From CADCTQ01 sp963844325 (GTDB lineage: Bacteria > Bacteroidota > Bacteroidia > Cytophagales > 172606-1): DNA of 64,000 bases. The position numbers and the translations under genes were made by a program. The notes beneath the pieces were generated by a model. It ran no database searches and was not told the origin of the DNA. It saw only the letters and a list, made by a program, of their open reading frames with translations. This document shows, piece by piece, positions 8,636 through 16,700 of the stretch; the stretch's first letter is position 1, and each line of letters begins with the position of its first letter. The DNA is taken from positions 2,679,802 to 2,743,801 of the forward strand of contig CAWJNV010000001.1 of NCBI GenBank assembly GCA_963844325.1. The letters run 5' to 3'.

Positions 8636-9142
8636 TTAAGAGGACAGCGGGGCCGGACCGGGCGTTTTCCCGCCGGGCCTTTGTCCGTCGGGTTGTGCAT
8701 CCACCTGCGCTTCGAGCTGGGCCCCGTTGCGTTCTTCCAGGTCGGCCGCTTCCTGTTCCTCCTTCATCTCCCGGGAGAGGAAATAGTTGAGGGCCGTCCG
8801 GATGAAGGCAATGGCCGCCAGCTTACCGATCTGGTCCCAGGTGGGCGCCACGGCCGTGGAGATGATGTCGGCGCCCAGGTGAAATTCCAGCGCCAGGGCC
8901 AGGTACCGCGCCAGCACCAGCCGGATGCGGTTGTAGTTGCGGATGCGGGCCGACGCCAGGCTGCGGAAAAAGTAGTATCCCGCAATGACGACGCCGATGC
9001 CGATCACCAGGGCGCCGGTGATTTCGAGGGCCAGCTTGAGCCACTGCACCAGGTTGATGACCGTGCTTTCGGCCCCGGTCTCGGCCGGGCCCGGAATGAG
9101 GGCGGGTACTCCCTCCGCTACCCGATCGAATGTCCAATGCAT
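8636..9142 (-). CDS. DUF1622 family membrane protein
   Basis: A 168-residue inner-membrane protein. Three hydrophobic segments are visible: residues about 38-62 (LALEITGALVIGIGVV), about 80-100 (the LALEFHLGADIIS region) and about 108-126 (AAIAFIRTALNYFL). The RYLALALEFHLGADI...WDQIGKLA...RTALNYFL pattern is characteristic of DUF1622. The C-terminal 40 residues are acidic and Gln/Pro-rich and probably cytoplasmic. It is convergent with the ADP-ribosylglycohydrolase, with 31 bases between stops. The function of the family is unknown. Confidence 0.8.
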   Translation of the reverse strand: MHWTFDRVAEGVPALIPGPAETGAESTVINLVQWLKLALEITGALVIGIGVVIAGYYFFRSLASARIRNYNRIRLVLARYLALALEFHLGADIISTAVAPTWDQIGKLAAIAFIRTALNYFLSREMKEEQEAADLEERNGAQLEAQVDAQPDGQRPGGKTPGPAPLSS

Positions 9143-9299
9143 CGGCTTGCCCGGTCCTCCCCGGGCCGGTAAAAAGTGAGTAGCTTGTTCTACGCGGGGC
9201 CGGCCCGGGAAGTTGATTTTACCCCGGGATGAACAGGATTAAACTGATAAATTGGCAGATATTTGACCAATACTACACGCACGTAAATTACCCCATCGC

Positions 9300-9995
9300 A
9301 TGAAAAAACTGTTGATCCTGACTTTTTTACTCGGGGCCGCCCCGCCCGCCGATTTGCTGGCGCAGGGGCAGAGCCGGTCCCTCTTCAACGGCAAGGACCT
9401 GACCGGCTGGCACCAGGACGTACCCGACCTGGACAAAAATCCGTCCCTGAAGAGTCCCTTCCTCGTCCGCAAGGGCCTGCTGGTGAGCATGGGCAACCCC
9501 AACGGGCACCTGATCACCGACTCCGTCTATTCGAATTACCGGCTCCAGTTCCAGTACCGCTTCGCCGGCAAGCCCGGCAACTGCGGCGTACTCGTCCACG
9601 CCTCCACGCCGCGGGCCCTCTACAAAATGTTTCCCAAGTCGGTGGAAGTGCAGATGATGCACCAGAATGCGGGCGACTTCTGGTGCATCCGCGAAGACAT
9701 TGCCGTGCCCGACATGGAGAAGCGCCGCGGCGACAAGGCCCAGTGGGGGACGACCGAAGACAAGCTGCGCCGCATCGTCAACCTCACCGACAACTCCGAA
9801 AAACCGCTGGGCCAGTGGAACACCATGACTATCGAATGCCTGGGCGACTCGGTAAAGGTGTGGCTGAACGGCGACCTGGTGAACTACGGCTCCGGCAGCA
9901 CCGCCCAGAAAGGCCAGATTGCCCTCCAGGCCGAAGGCGCCGAAGTCGAATTCAAACAAATCCGGCTCACGCCTATTACGAAGCTGTCGGAGTAG
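9300..9995 (+). CDS. Secreted DUF1080 protein (3-keto-disaccharide hydrolase-like)
   Basis: A 231-residue protein with a signal peptide (MKKLLILTFLLGAAPPADLLAQ). The mature part is a single DUF1080 jelly-roll of the concanavalin-like type, with the signature start SLFNGKDLTGWH, a central NCGVLVHAS and the ending GQIALQAEGAEVEFKQIRL. Related proteins hydrolyse 3-keto-glycosides or bind sugars in the periplasm. It is a single gene, preceded by a possible Bacteroidota-type promoter (TTTGACC near 9258, TAAATTAC near 9280) and followed by a large nested hairpin. The substrate is not predictable. Confidence 0.85.
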   Translation: MKKLLILTFLLGAAPPADLLAQGQSRSLFNGKDLTGWHQDVPDLDKNPSLKSPFLVRKGLLVSMGNPNGHLITDSVYSNYRLQFQYRFAGKPGNCGVLVHASTPRALYKMFPKSVEVQMMHQNAGDFWCIREDIAVPDMEKRRGDKAQWGTTEDKLRRIVNLTDNSEKPLGQWNTMTIECLGDSVKVWLNGDLVNYGSGSTAQKGQIALQAEGAEVEFKQIRLTPITKLSE

Positions 9996-10006
9996 ACGGC
10001 GGAAAG

Positions 10007-10131
10007 GGTTGTTCGTTGATCGTTGTTCGTTGTTCGAAAACGCAAAACGATAAAAGCCAGAAAGCCCGGCAACGACTGGTTACCGGGCTTTCTGACTTAT
10101 GCGAACAACGAACAACGATCAACGAACAACC
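10007..10131. repeat. Nested inverted repeat / bidirectional terminator
   Basis: Perfect 30-bp outer arms at 10007-10036 and 10102-10131 are built of GTTGTTCGTTGATC-type units. They enclose an 11-bp inner hairpin (AGAAAGCCCGG at 10059-10069, CCGGGCTTTCT at 10083-10093). It lies between two convergent genes, so the inner hairpin probably terminates one or both transcripts. Confidence 0.75.
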
Positions 10132-10141
10132 AACAACGATT

Positions 10142-10921
10142 TTAAGCCGCTTTTTCGATCTCTCTTTTCTTCATGGATACTTCGGCGGCGTTTTTCTTGG
10201 GCAGTTGGATGATGCCCACGAGGTTGAACAGCTTGATGACCTGGTAGGTAGGATCAATCTCGTACCACTTGAAGGCAAAGTTGGCGCGGTTGCCGTAGGT
10301 GTGGTGGTTGTTGTGAAACCCTTCGCCCATCATGAACACGTCTACGGGCATCAGGTTACGCGAAGTGTCTTTTACCTTGAAGGTGATGTAGCCGATCTTG
10401 TGGGCAAACCAGTTGATGATGGCCCCGTGGATGGGCGACATCAGGAAGTGGACGGGCAGCAGCAGGAACCACAGCGGGGAAGGCGCGAAGTAGATGTAAA
10501 ACAGCGTGTACAGGGCTCCCCACACGAGCCGTACCCAACGTTCGGAGGCAAAGTCATCGAAAGCCTTCCAGTCGGGTACGTTAGCCGTGAACTTGGCGTC
10601 AACCGTGACCTTGCGGTTGCGGAGGTCGTGGTAGAACGTGTACGTCTTCCACATCATGTCGAAGATGCCGGTGCTGTACTTGGGAGAATGGGGATCTTCT
10701 TCGGTATCGGCAAAGGCGTGGTGCATGCGGTGCATCACCCCGTAAGCGTAGGCGCTCAGGTAGTTGGAGCCCTGGAAGATGAACGTGAGCACGAAGAAAA
10801 CCTTCTCCCACGCTTTGGACATGGTGAACGCCCGGTGGGCGGCGTAGCGGTGCAGGAAGAAAGTCTGGAAGAACAGCGACCCGTACCAGTGAATCGCAAA
10901 GAAGAGGAGTATGGCGACCAT
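10142..10921 (-). CDS. Acyl-CoA/fatty-acid desaturase, membrane di-iron type
   Basis: A 259-residue integral membrane desaturase from the ATG at 10921 (MVAILLFFAIHWYG). The upstream extension of the frame is low-complexity repeat DNA and is not included. All three histidine boxes that bind the di-iron centre are present: HRYAAHRAF near residue 24, HRMHHAF near residue 64 and HNNHHTYGN near residue 204. This is the arrangement of delta-9 stearoyl-CoA-type desaturases. It would insert a double bond in membrane fatty acids and adjust fluidity. A LytR/LytS pair lies just upstream on the same strand, separated by repeat DNA; regulation by it is possible but not shown. Confidence 0.9.
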   Translation of the reverse strand: MVAILLFFAIHWYGSLFFQTFFLHRYAAHRAFTMSKAWEKVFFVLTFIFQGSNYLSAYAYGVMHRMHHAFADTEEDPHSPKYSTGIFDMMWKTYTFYHDLRNRKVTVDAKFTANVPDWKAFDDFASERWVRLVWGALYTLFYIYFAPSPLWFLLLPVHFLMSPIHGAIINWFAHKIGYITFKVKDTSRNLMPVDVFMMGEGFHNNHHTYGNRANFAFKWYEIDPTYQVIKLFNLVGIIQLPKKNAAEVSMKKREIEKAA

Positions 10922-11029
10922 AGCGTTTTTTTTCAAAATTGCCCCTTCTCCGCCCATCCTGCCAGCGAAAACCGACGACCGGTCCATAATCGCCGACGAC
11001 CTGCATAACTTTCCAACCCACTTGTAGAC

Positions 11030-11112
11030 AGGAGACATGAGATGTGAGACATGAGACATTAGACTGGAACGCGTACCCTCCGGTCTCATGTCTCCGGTCT
11101 AACATCTCCCGT
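11030..11112. repeat. GAGAC-type short tandem/inverted repeats
   Basis: A run of GAGACATGAGAC-like units followed by an imperfect inverted copy (GTCTCATGTCTCCGGTCT). A second tract of the same family lies at 11866-11975. It occupies the gap between the response regulator and the desaturase and could act as a hairpin terminator. Confidence 0.65.
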
Positions 11113-11859
11113 CTATAAGTTGAGCCAGTCCTTGAACGCCTGGACCCGTTCGCGGCTCACGAACACTTCTTCGGTTTCGGGCGGGGTGAGTTCGAGCTTG
11201 AGGCGGCCGTTGAAGTGCGGGTTGATCTTTTTGATGGCGTCCAGCGACACCAGGCGGCTGCGGCTGATGCGGTTGAACTGCCGGGCGTCTACCTGTTCGG
11301 TGATCTGGTCGAGGGTGGGTTCGATCACGTACCGCTGGTTGTCGAACGTGATCAGGAAGGTCAGTTTCTGCTCACTCTTGAAGTAGGCGATTTCGGTCGT
11401 TTTGATCACGGCCAGGCCGTTGCCCTTCTTCACCAGGAAGCGTTCCTTAAAGGCTTCTTTGGGCGGCTCAGACCGCAGGGCCAGCCCTTTCTGCTGCATC
11501 CGGTAGGACTGGTGTTCGTACTTCTTGAGGGCGGCCCGCAGTTCGTCGGGGTCGATGGGCTTGAGCAGGTAATCCACGCTGTTCTGCTTGAAGGCTTGCA
11601 GGGCGTAGTGGTCGAAGGCCGTGGTGTAGATGATGGGCGCCCCGATGGGCAACTGGCGGAACAGTTCGAAGCTATCCTTGTCTTCCAGTTGGATGTCCGA
11701 GAAGATCAGGTCCGGCTCCGGGTTGTTGCGGAACCACGCCAGGCCGCTCTCCACCGACGGCAGGATGGCCAGCACCTCAATGGCCGGGTCGATCTGCCGC
11801 AGCAGGAAGCCCAGCTTTTCGGCCGAAAAATACTCATCTTCAATGATTACGATCTTCAT
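11113..11859 (-). CDS. LytTR-family response regulator
   Basis: A 248-residue two-component regulator. Residues 1-118 are a CheY-like receiver (acidic pocket IIEDE, phospho-acceptor Asp in FSDIQLEDKD near residue 55, TTAFD and KPID near residue 103). Residues about 145-248 are a LytTR DNA-binding domain (YFKSEQKLTFLIT and RISRSRLVSLDAIKKI). It follows the sensor kinase gene on the same strand with about 110 bases of repeat DNA between them, and together they form a LytS/LytR-type pair. Targets are unknown. Confidence 0.9.
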   Translation of the reverse strand: MKIVIIEDEYFSAEKLGFLLRQIDPAIEVLAILPSVESGLAWFRNNPEPDLIFSDIQLEDKDSFELFRQLPIGAPIIYTTAFDHYALQAFKQNSVDYLLKPIDPDELRAALKKYEHQSYRMQQKGLALRSEPPKEAFKERFLVKKGNGLAVIKTTEIAYFKSEQKLTFLITFDNQRYVIEPTLDQITEQVDARQFNRISRSRLVSLDAIKKINPHFNGRLKLELTPPETEEVFVSRERVQAFKDWLNL

Positions 11860-11865
11860 AGGTAG

Positions 11866-11969
11866 ACATTAGACAGGAGACGTTAGACGGGAGACGTTAG
11901 ATATCAGACAAGAGACGTAAGACGTAAGACATGAGACGCGTTCCGGTCTGATGTCTCATGTCTGGTATC
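11866..11969. repeat. GAGAC-type repeat tract between kinase and regulator genes
   Basis: About ten near-copies of a 7-10 base unit (AGACGGGAGACGTTAGA, GAGACGTAAGAC), then an inverted portion ending at the kinase stop codon. It is the same family as the tract at 11030-11112. I see no coding content. Confidence 0.65.
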
Positions 11970-12992
11970 TTACGTCTCCAAAAGCCGGGGCAGGCCCACG
12001 CGGAAGGTTTCGCGGCCGTGGTCGATCACGATGGGTTTGCCGGCTACGTAGTGGTAGCGGGCTTCCAGGTTTTTGAGCCCGATGCCCGTCGAGTTTTCCC
12101 TGGCTTCCTTGGCGTTGAGGCTGTTTTCCACCCACAGCATGTCGGCCGTGGTGTAGACGCGCAGCACCAGCGGCTGGTGTTCCGAAATGCGGTTGTGTTT
12201 CACGGCATTTTCCACCAGCAGCTGCACCGCCATGGGCAGCACGTAGGTGGGCGTACCGTCGAGCCGCACGTCGAGGCTCACCTTGTTGTAAAACCGCACG
12301 TTGAGCAGGAAGCAATAGGCTTCCACCACGGCAATCTCTTTGGCCAGCGGCACCCGCTTTTCGTGGTTGTGTTCCAGCACGTACCGGTACACCTGGGCCA
12401 GCTTGGTAATGTAGCGGTCGGCCAGCACGGGGTCTTTGTACACCACGCCGCTGAGCACGCTCAGGCTGTTGAACAAAAAGTGCGGGTCGAGCTGCTTGGT
12501 GAGGCTTTCCACCTTGGCGATCAGGTTCTCCTGGCGCAGTTTCTCCTGTTCCAGCAGCGACTGTTTCCACTTGTCAAACAGAAAGGCCCCTTCGTAGAAG
12601 GCGATGAACAGCAGCGCCAGCAGGAACGAGACGAAAATGTTTTGCAGCACCACCGCCACCGTAATGTACACCGACGACACGGCCGAACTGTACGTGAGGA
12701 TGCCGATGATGAGCATCAGCGACGAAAACACGAAGATGCCGGCCACCTCGTACACCAGGTGCTTGCCAATGCTTTTTTCCCAGGGAAACAGGTACAGCAC
12801 CAGCGCCTGGATGAACTTGCTGCCTTCCCAGATCACGTACGTGGTGAGCGTAGCCACCAGGATGGAAAGGAAGTGCGCCCTGGAGCCCAGCTCCATGGGG
12901 ATGAAAAAGGTGGGCACCACGATCCCGAACGAGAGGGCCCCCAGGAGCGCCGTCCACCGGACGCGGAAGGTATACCGGAATGTTTCTGCCAC
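11970..12992 (-). CDS. LytS-like sensor histidine kinase
   Basis: About 340 residues if translation starts at the GTG at 12992. A TTG at 12998 is equally possible, and the frame remains open to 13154 without an ATG. Four transmembrane segments span residues about 15-140 (for example LLGALSFGIVVPTFF and IFVFSSLMLIIGIL). They are followed by a short coiled coil and a His_kinase domain of the LytS/YehU type with the phospho-acceptor box LDPHFLFNSLSVLS, and a HATPase portion with LLVENAVKHN and GIGLKNLEARY. It has no large extracellular sensor domain, so the signal is probably sensed in or at the membrane. It pairs with the downstream LytTR regulator. Confidence 0.85.
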   Translation of the reverse strand: MAETFRYTFRVRWTALLGALSFGIVVPTFFIPMELGSRAHFLSILVATLTTYVIWEGSKFIQALVLYLFPWEKSIGKHLVYEVAGIFVFSSLMLIIGILTYSSAVSSVYITVAVVLQNIFVSFLLALLFIAFYEGAFLFDKWKQSLLEQEKLRQENLIAKVESLTKQLDPHFLFNSLSVLSGVVYKDPVLADRYITKLAQVYRYVLEHNHEKRVPLAKEIAVVEAYCFLLNVRFYNKVSLDVRLDGTPTYVLPMAVQLLVENAVKHNRISEHQPLVLRVYTTADMLWVENSLNAKEARENSTGIGLKNLEARYHYVAGKPIVIDHGRETFRVGLPRLLET

Positions 12993-13418
12993 GGACAAAG
13001 CGTTTGGCGGTCGAACCAGCTGCAAATTGACGCTAAAAAACGGACAAATGCACGCCGTCCGGTTCTCCGGCCGGCCGGGACCGGGTAAGCAATCCGGAAG
13101 AATTTGCGCAAAAAAGCGACACTTTTGTGCCCATGTATGAATTACCGGGGGCAAAGCCGGTTTTGGGAGCCTTCCGGCGGGGCAAAACGGCCCGTGGGGC
13201 GCCGGGGCGGTACAAAAGGGGTGGAGGGCTCCGCAAAGGCAGCCGGCGGGGATGTGAGGTTGGCGGCCGGAAAGCAGGAGATTCCGTACGTAAATTCACC
13301 CGAAAGTGATGCACGGCCCTTGCACCTTACAAGGGGCGGCCGTGCCGGAGTTTGGACGGCCGGTTACTTTTCGGACATATTGCACGCAAGATCATCCACC
13401 TTTATTCTTCGCACAGCT

Positions 13419-13628
13419 ATGCAAAGCTTCAACCCCGAAACATTCAAAGCCCAGCAGGTCCAGGAAATACAGGCCAAACTCGAACAATTGCAGTCCGAAA
13501 CCGGCCAGTTGATGCTGGAGCTGACCACCCTTTACGGCAAGTACGCCTCGCTCCTGCAAGAAAACATCTCCCTCAAATCCCGCATGGGCAAACTGGAACT
13601 GAAGGAAGCCGTAGTGACCGCCCGCTAA
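13419..13628 (+). CDS. Small coiled-coil protein, 69 aa
   Basis: Starts at the ATG at 13419 (MQSFNPETFKAQQVQEIQ). Residues 10-65 are a continuous heptad-like coiled coil (QAKLEQLQSETGQLMLEL, then QENISLKSRMGKLELKEA). There is no signal peptide or membrane segment. A clear terminator follows. No family is recognised; a small structural or regulatory coiled coil is likely. Confidence 0.65.
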   Translation: MQSFNPETFKAQQVQEIQAKLEQLQSETGQLMLELTTLYGKYASLLQENISLKSRMGKLELKEAVVTAR

Positions 13629-13679
13629 GGGGCAAGCGGCCTTTCGCCGCCCGCGATTCCCATCGCTGCATCCGCAAGG

Positions 13680-13715
13680 TGCCCGGCCCACCGGCCGGGC
13701 ATTTCTATTTTTTTA
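13680..13715 (+). terminator. Intrinsic terminator after the 69-aa gene
   Basis: The stem TGCCCGGCC / GGCCGGGCA with a 3-base loop is followed by TTTCTATTTTTTT. It lies ten bases before the start of the next gene. Confidence 0.85.
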
Positions 13716-13724
13716 TCCCATCCT

Positions 13725-16700
13725 ATGCAAAAACGATTACAATCTTTTTTACTCCTGTTCCTGCCCTGGCTGCTGGCTGCTCCTGTCCGGGGCCAGGTAC
13801 CCGATTCAACCATCTGGGGCACCGACGGAACCGTCAGGGCCATTGTCCGCAGCGGGAATACGATCTACCTGGGCGGTGACTTTACCCACTTGCAGCCCAA
13901 TACGGGCGGCGGGGGTGTGCTGAACCCAACGGACGGACAACTGGTGCACAACCCGCGGATTGAGGGAACCGTGCGGGCATCGGCGCCCGACGGCAACGGG
14001 GGCTGGTACATCGGCGGTCAGTTTACCAAAGTACAGGGGTGGGCAACATCCGGGCTGGCCCGCCTGCGGCCCGACGGCACGCCCGACAAGGCGTGGAACC
14101 CCCAACTGAACGGGCAGGTGTACGGTTTGCTGGTCGCCGGTAACGTCGTGTACGTGTGGGGGTGGTTTACGACCGTGGACGGCCAGCAAAGGAACAACCT
14201 GGCGGCCCTCGATGCGGCATCCGGCCGGGTAACTGCCTGGAATCCCGATGCCAACGGCGAAGTAAATGCCCTGGTGGTGAGCGGCAGCACGGTATACGCC
14301 GGCGGCGCCTTTACCACCATCGGCGGGCAAAGCCGGGCGTACCTGGCGGCCCTGGATGCGGCCACCGGGCGGGCCACGGCCTGGAACCCCGCAACGCCCC
14401 GGCACATTCACGCCATGGCCCTTTCGGGCAATACGGTCTACCTGGGAACGTTCCCCAGTATCCCGGGCAGCCAGCCCGGCAATAACCTGACGGCGGTTGA
14501 TGCAACCACCGGCCAGGCAACGGCCTGGAGCCTGAACGCCGACGGCGACGTGACTACCCTGGTGGTTGCCGGCGGTACGGTGTACGCCGGGGGCACTTTC
14601 TACTTCGTAGACGGACAAATTCACCCCAACGCAGTAGCCATTGATGCGGCCACCGGCCTGGTCGCGGCCTGGAACCCGAACCTGAAAGTTTCCAAATCGG
14701 GCATTTCCGCAATCGTCGTTGAGGGCAACACCGTCTACCTGGGCGGCAACTTCTGGGGCGTGGGCGACCGGTATCAGAATAACCTGGTTGCCGTGGACGC
14801 TGTTACCGGCCAACCGAACGCCTGGAACCCCTGGGTGCCTTACAACGGTACGTTTCAACTGGGCGTTGGCACCATCAGTATTTCGGGCGGCAACCTGTTC
14901 GTTGGCGGAGACTTTACGACGGTGGGCGGGGTAACCCGGTCGCACCTGGCAGCCATTGACGCAACCACCGGCAAGCCCGCGCCCTGGAACCCGGCCGTGG
15001 AGCAGCCGGTGAGGGCCATGGCCATTTCCGGCAACACCGTCTTCACCGCCGGGTTTGTAGGCGGAATATTCACGAGCAGGCTGGAAGCAATTGACGCGGC
15101 CACGGGCCAATCGACCAACTGGAACCTCCATACCGACGGCCACGTAACCGCTCTCGCGGCGGCCGGCAGTACATTCTACGTCGCGGGAACTTTTAACAGC
15201 GTCGGGGGGCAAACCCGGCATAACCTGGCGGCCATTGATGCCGCTACCGGCCGGGTGACTGCCTGGGACCCCAACGCCAACGGTGACGTGTTTGCCCTGG
15301 CGGCCAGCGGCAGTACCGTCTACGCCGGAGGAACCTTCAACCTGATCGGCGGGCAAACCCGAAGAAGCTTAGCGGCGCTTGATGCGGCTACCGGACAAGC
15401 CATGCCCTGGAACCCCAATCCGGATGCGTTCGTGACCGCCCTGGCGCCTGCCGGCAGCACCGTCTACGTCGGTGGGCCTTTTTCGCACATCGGGGGGCAA
15501 AGCCGGAATGCCCTGGCGGCCGTCGATGCCACCTCCGGGCGGGCAATGGCCTGGAATCCAAATGCCAACAATGCCGTAACGGCCCTGGCCGTGGCCGATG
15601 GTACGGTATACGCCGGGGGAGCCTTTACCACCATGGGCGGGCAGACCCGCAGCAGGCTGGCCTCCGTGGATGCGGCCACCGGCCTGGTGACGGCCTGGAA
15701 CCCGAGCCCCAGCGACAGCGTACTCGCCCTGGACGTGTACGAGGGACGGGTCCACGCCGGGGGAGCCTTCCGGACCGTCGGGGGCAAAGCCGTCCGGGGA
15801 CTGGCGGTCTTTCATCCGGCGGCGCGGGGCTTCAATTACATTCGCGGCAACCTCTACGAGGATGCGGACGGGGATTGCGTAAAGGATGCCGGCGAGCGGG
15901 GAATCCCCGGCCGCGTGGTGGTGGCCCGGCCCGGCAACTACTTCGGCACCACCGATTCCCTGGGCAATTACGCCCTGGCGGTAGACACGGGAAGCTACAC
16001 CGTGCAGCAAGTCATCCCGGCTGAACACCAGGCCATGGTCCGGCAGATCTGTCCCGCACCCCCGGCCGGGCACGCGGTCCGCTTTACCAGTTACGGCAAT
16101 GCCGTGGCGGGAAAAAACTTTGCCAACCAGACGCAAGTGCACCCGGCCCTGGCCGTCAGCGTGTCTTCGTGGGGGCGGCGGCGTTGCTTTCGCAATACCA
16201 CCGTGGTGGACTACAACAACCGCGGCAACGGGCCGGCCCAGGGGGTAAAAGTGTACGTAAAGCTGCCCCAGTACGTGGTGTCCATCTCCGCCAGCGTTCC
16301 TTACCGGATCGACCGGGACAAGAACCTCGTGTTTGACGTGGGCACCCTGGTTGCCGGTGCCCGTGGCACCCTCTACCTGACCGATTCGGTCGTGTGCAAC
16401 AAGCCGGACATCCGCGGGCTCACCCAGTGCACCAAAGCCTGGATCACGCCCGAAAACGCCCGGCCGGCAGCCCCCGGCTGGGACGGGTCCGACGTGGCCC
16501 TGAGGGGTGCCTGCGGCAACAACGGTACCGTACGGCTGGTACTCCGCAACGGGGACTCGGGCAGCATGGCCGACAGCAGTGCCTTCCGGGTCTACCTGGA
16601 TGCGCAACTGGCCCTCACCCGCAACTTCAAACTAGCTCAGGGCGACAGCCTGATCCTGCAAGTACCCGCCAACGGCCGTACTGTGCGCCTGGAAGCCGAC

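Noticed and set aside
10922..11089. Longer fatty-acid desaturase start
   Set aside because: The extra residues are translated GAGAC repeat DNA; the first hydrophobic segment begins at the ATG at 10921.
13104..13418. N-terminal extension of the 69-aa coiled-coil gene
   Set aside because: The open frame continues upstream, but the added sequence is Gly/Arg/Ala-rich GC shadow; the ATG at 13419 gives a clean coiled-coil protein followed by a terminator.
13806..15356. Long antisense open frames in the T9SS genes (also 16632-18545, 2776-4023, 33228-34268 and others)
   Set aside because: They are shadows created by high GC and strong third-position bias of the genuine genes on the opposite strand; their sequences have no domain and low-complexity composition.
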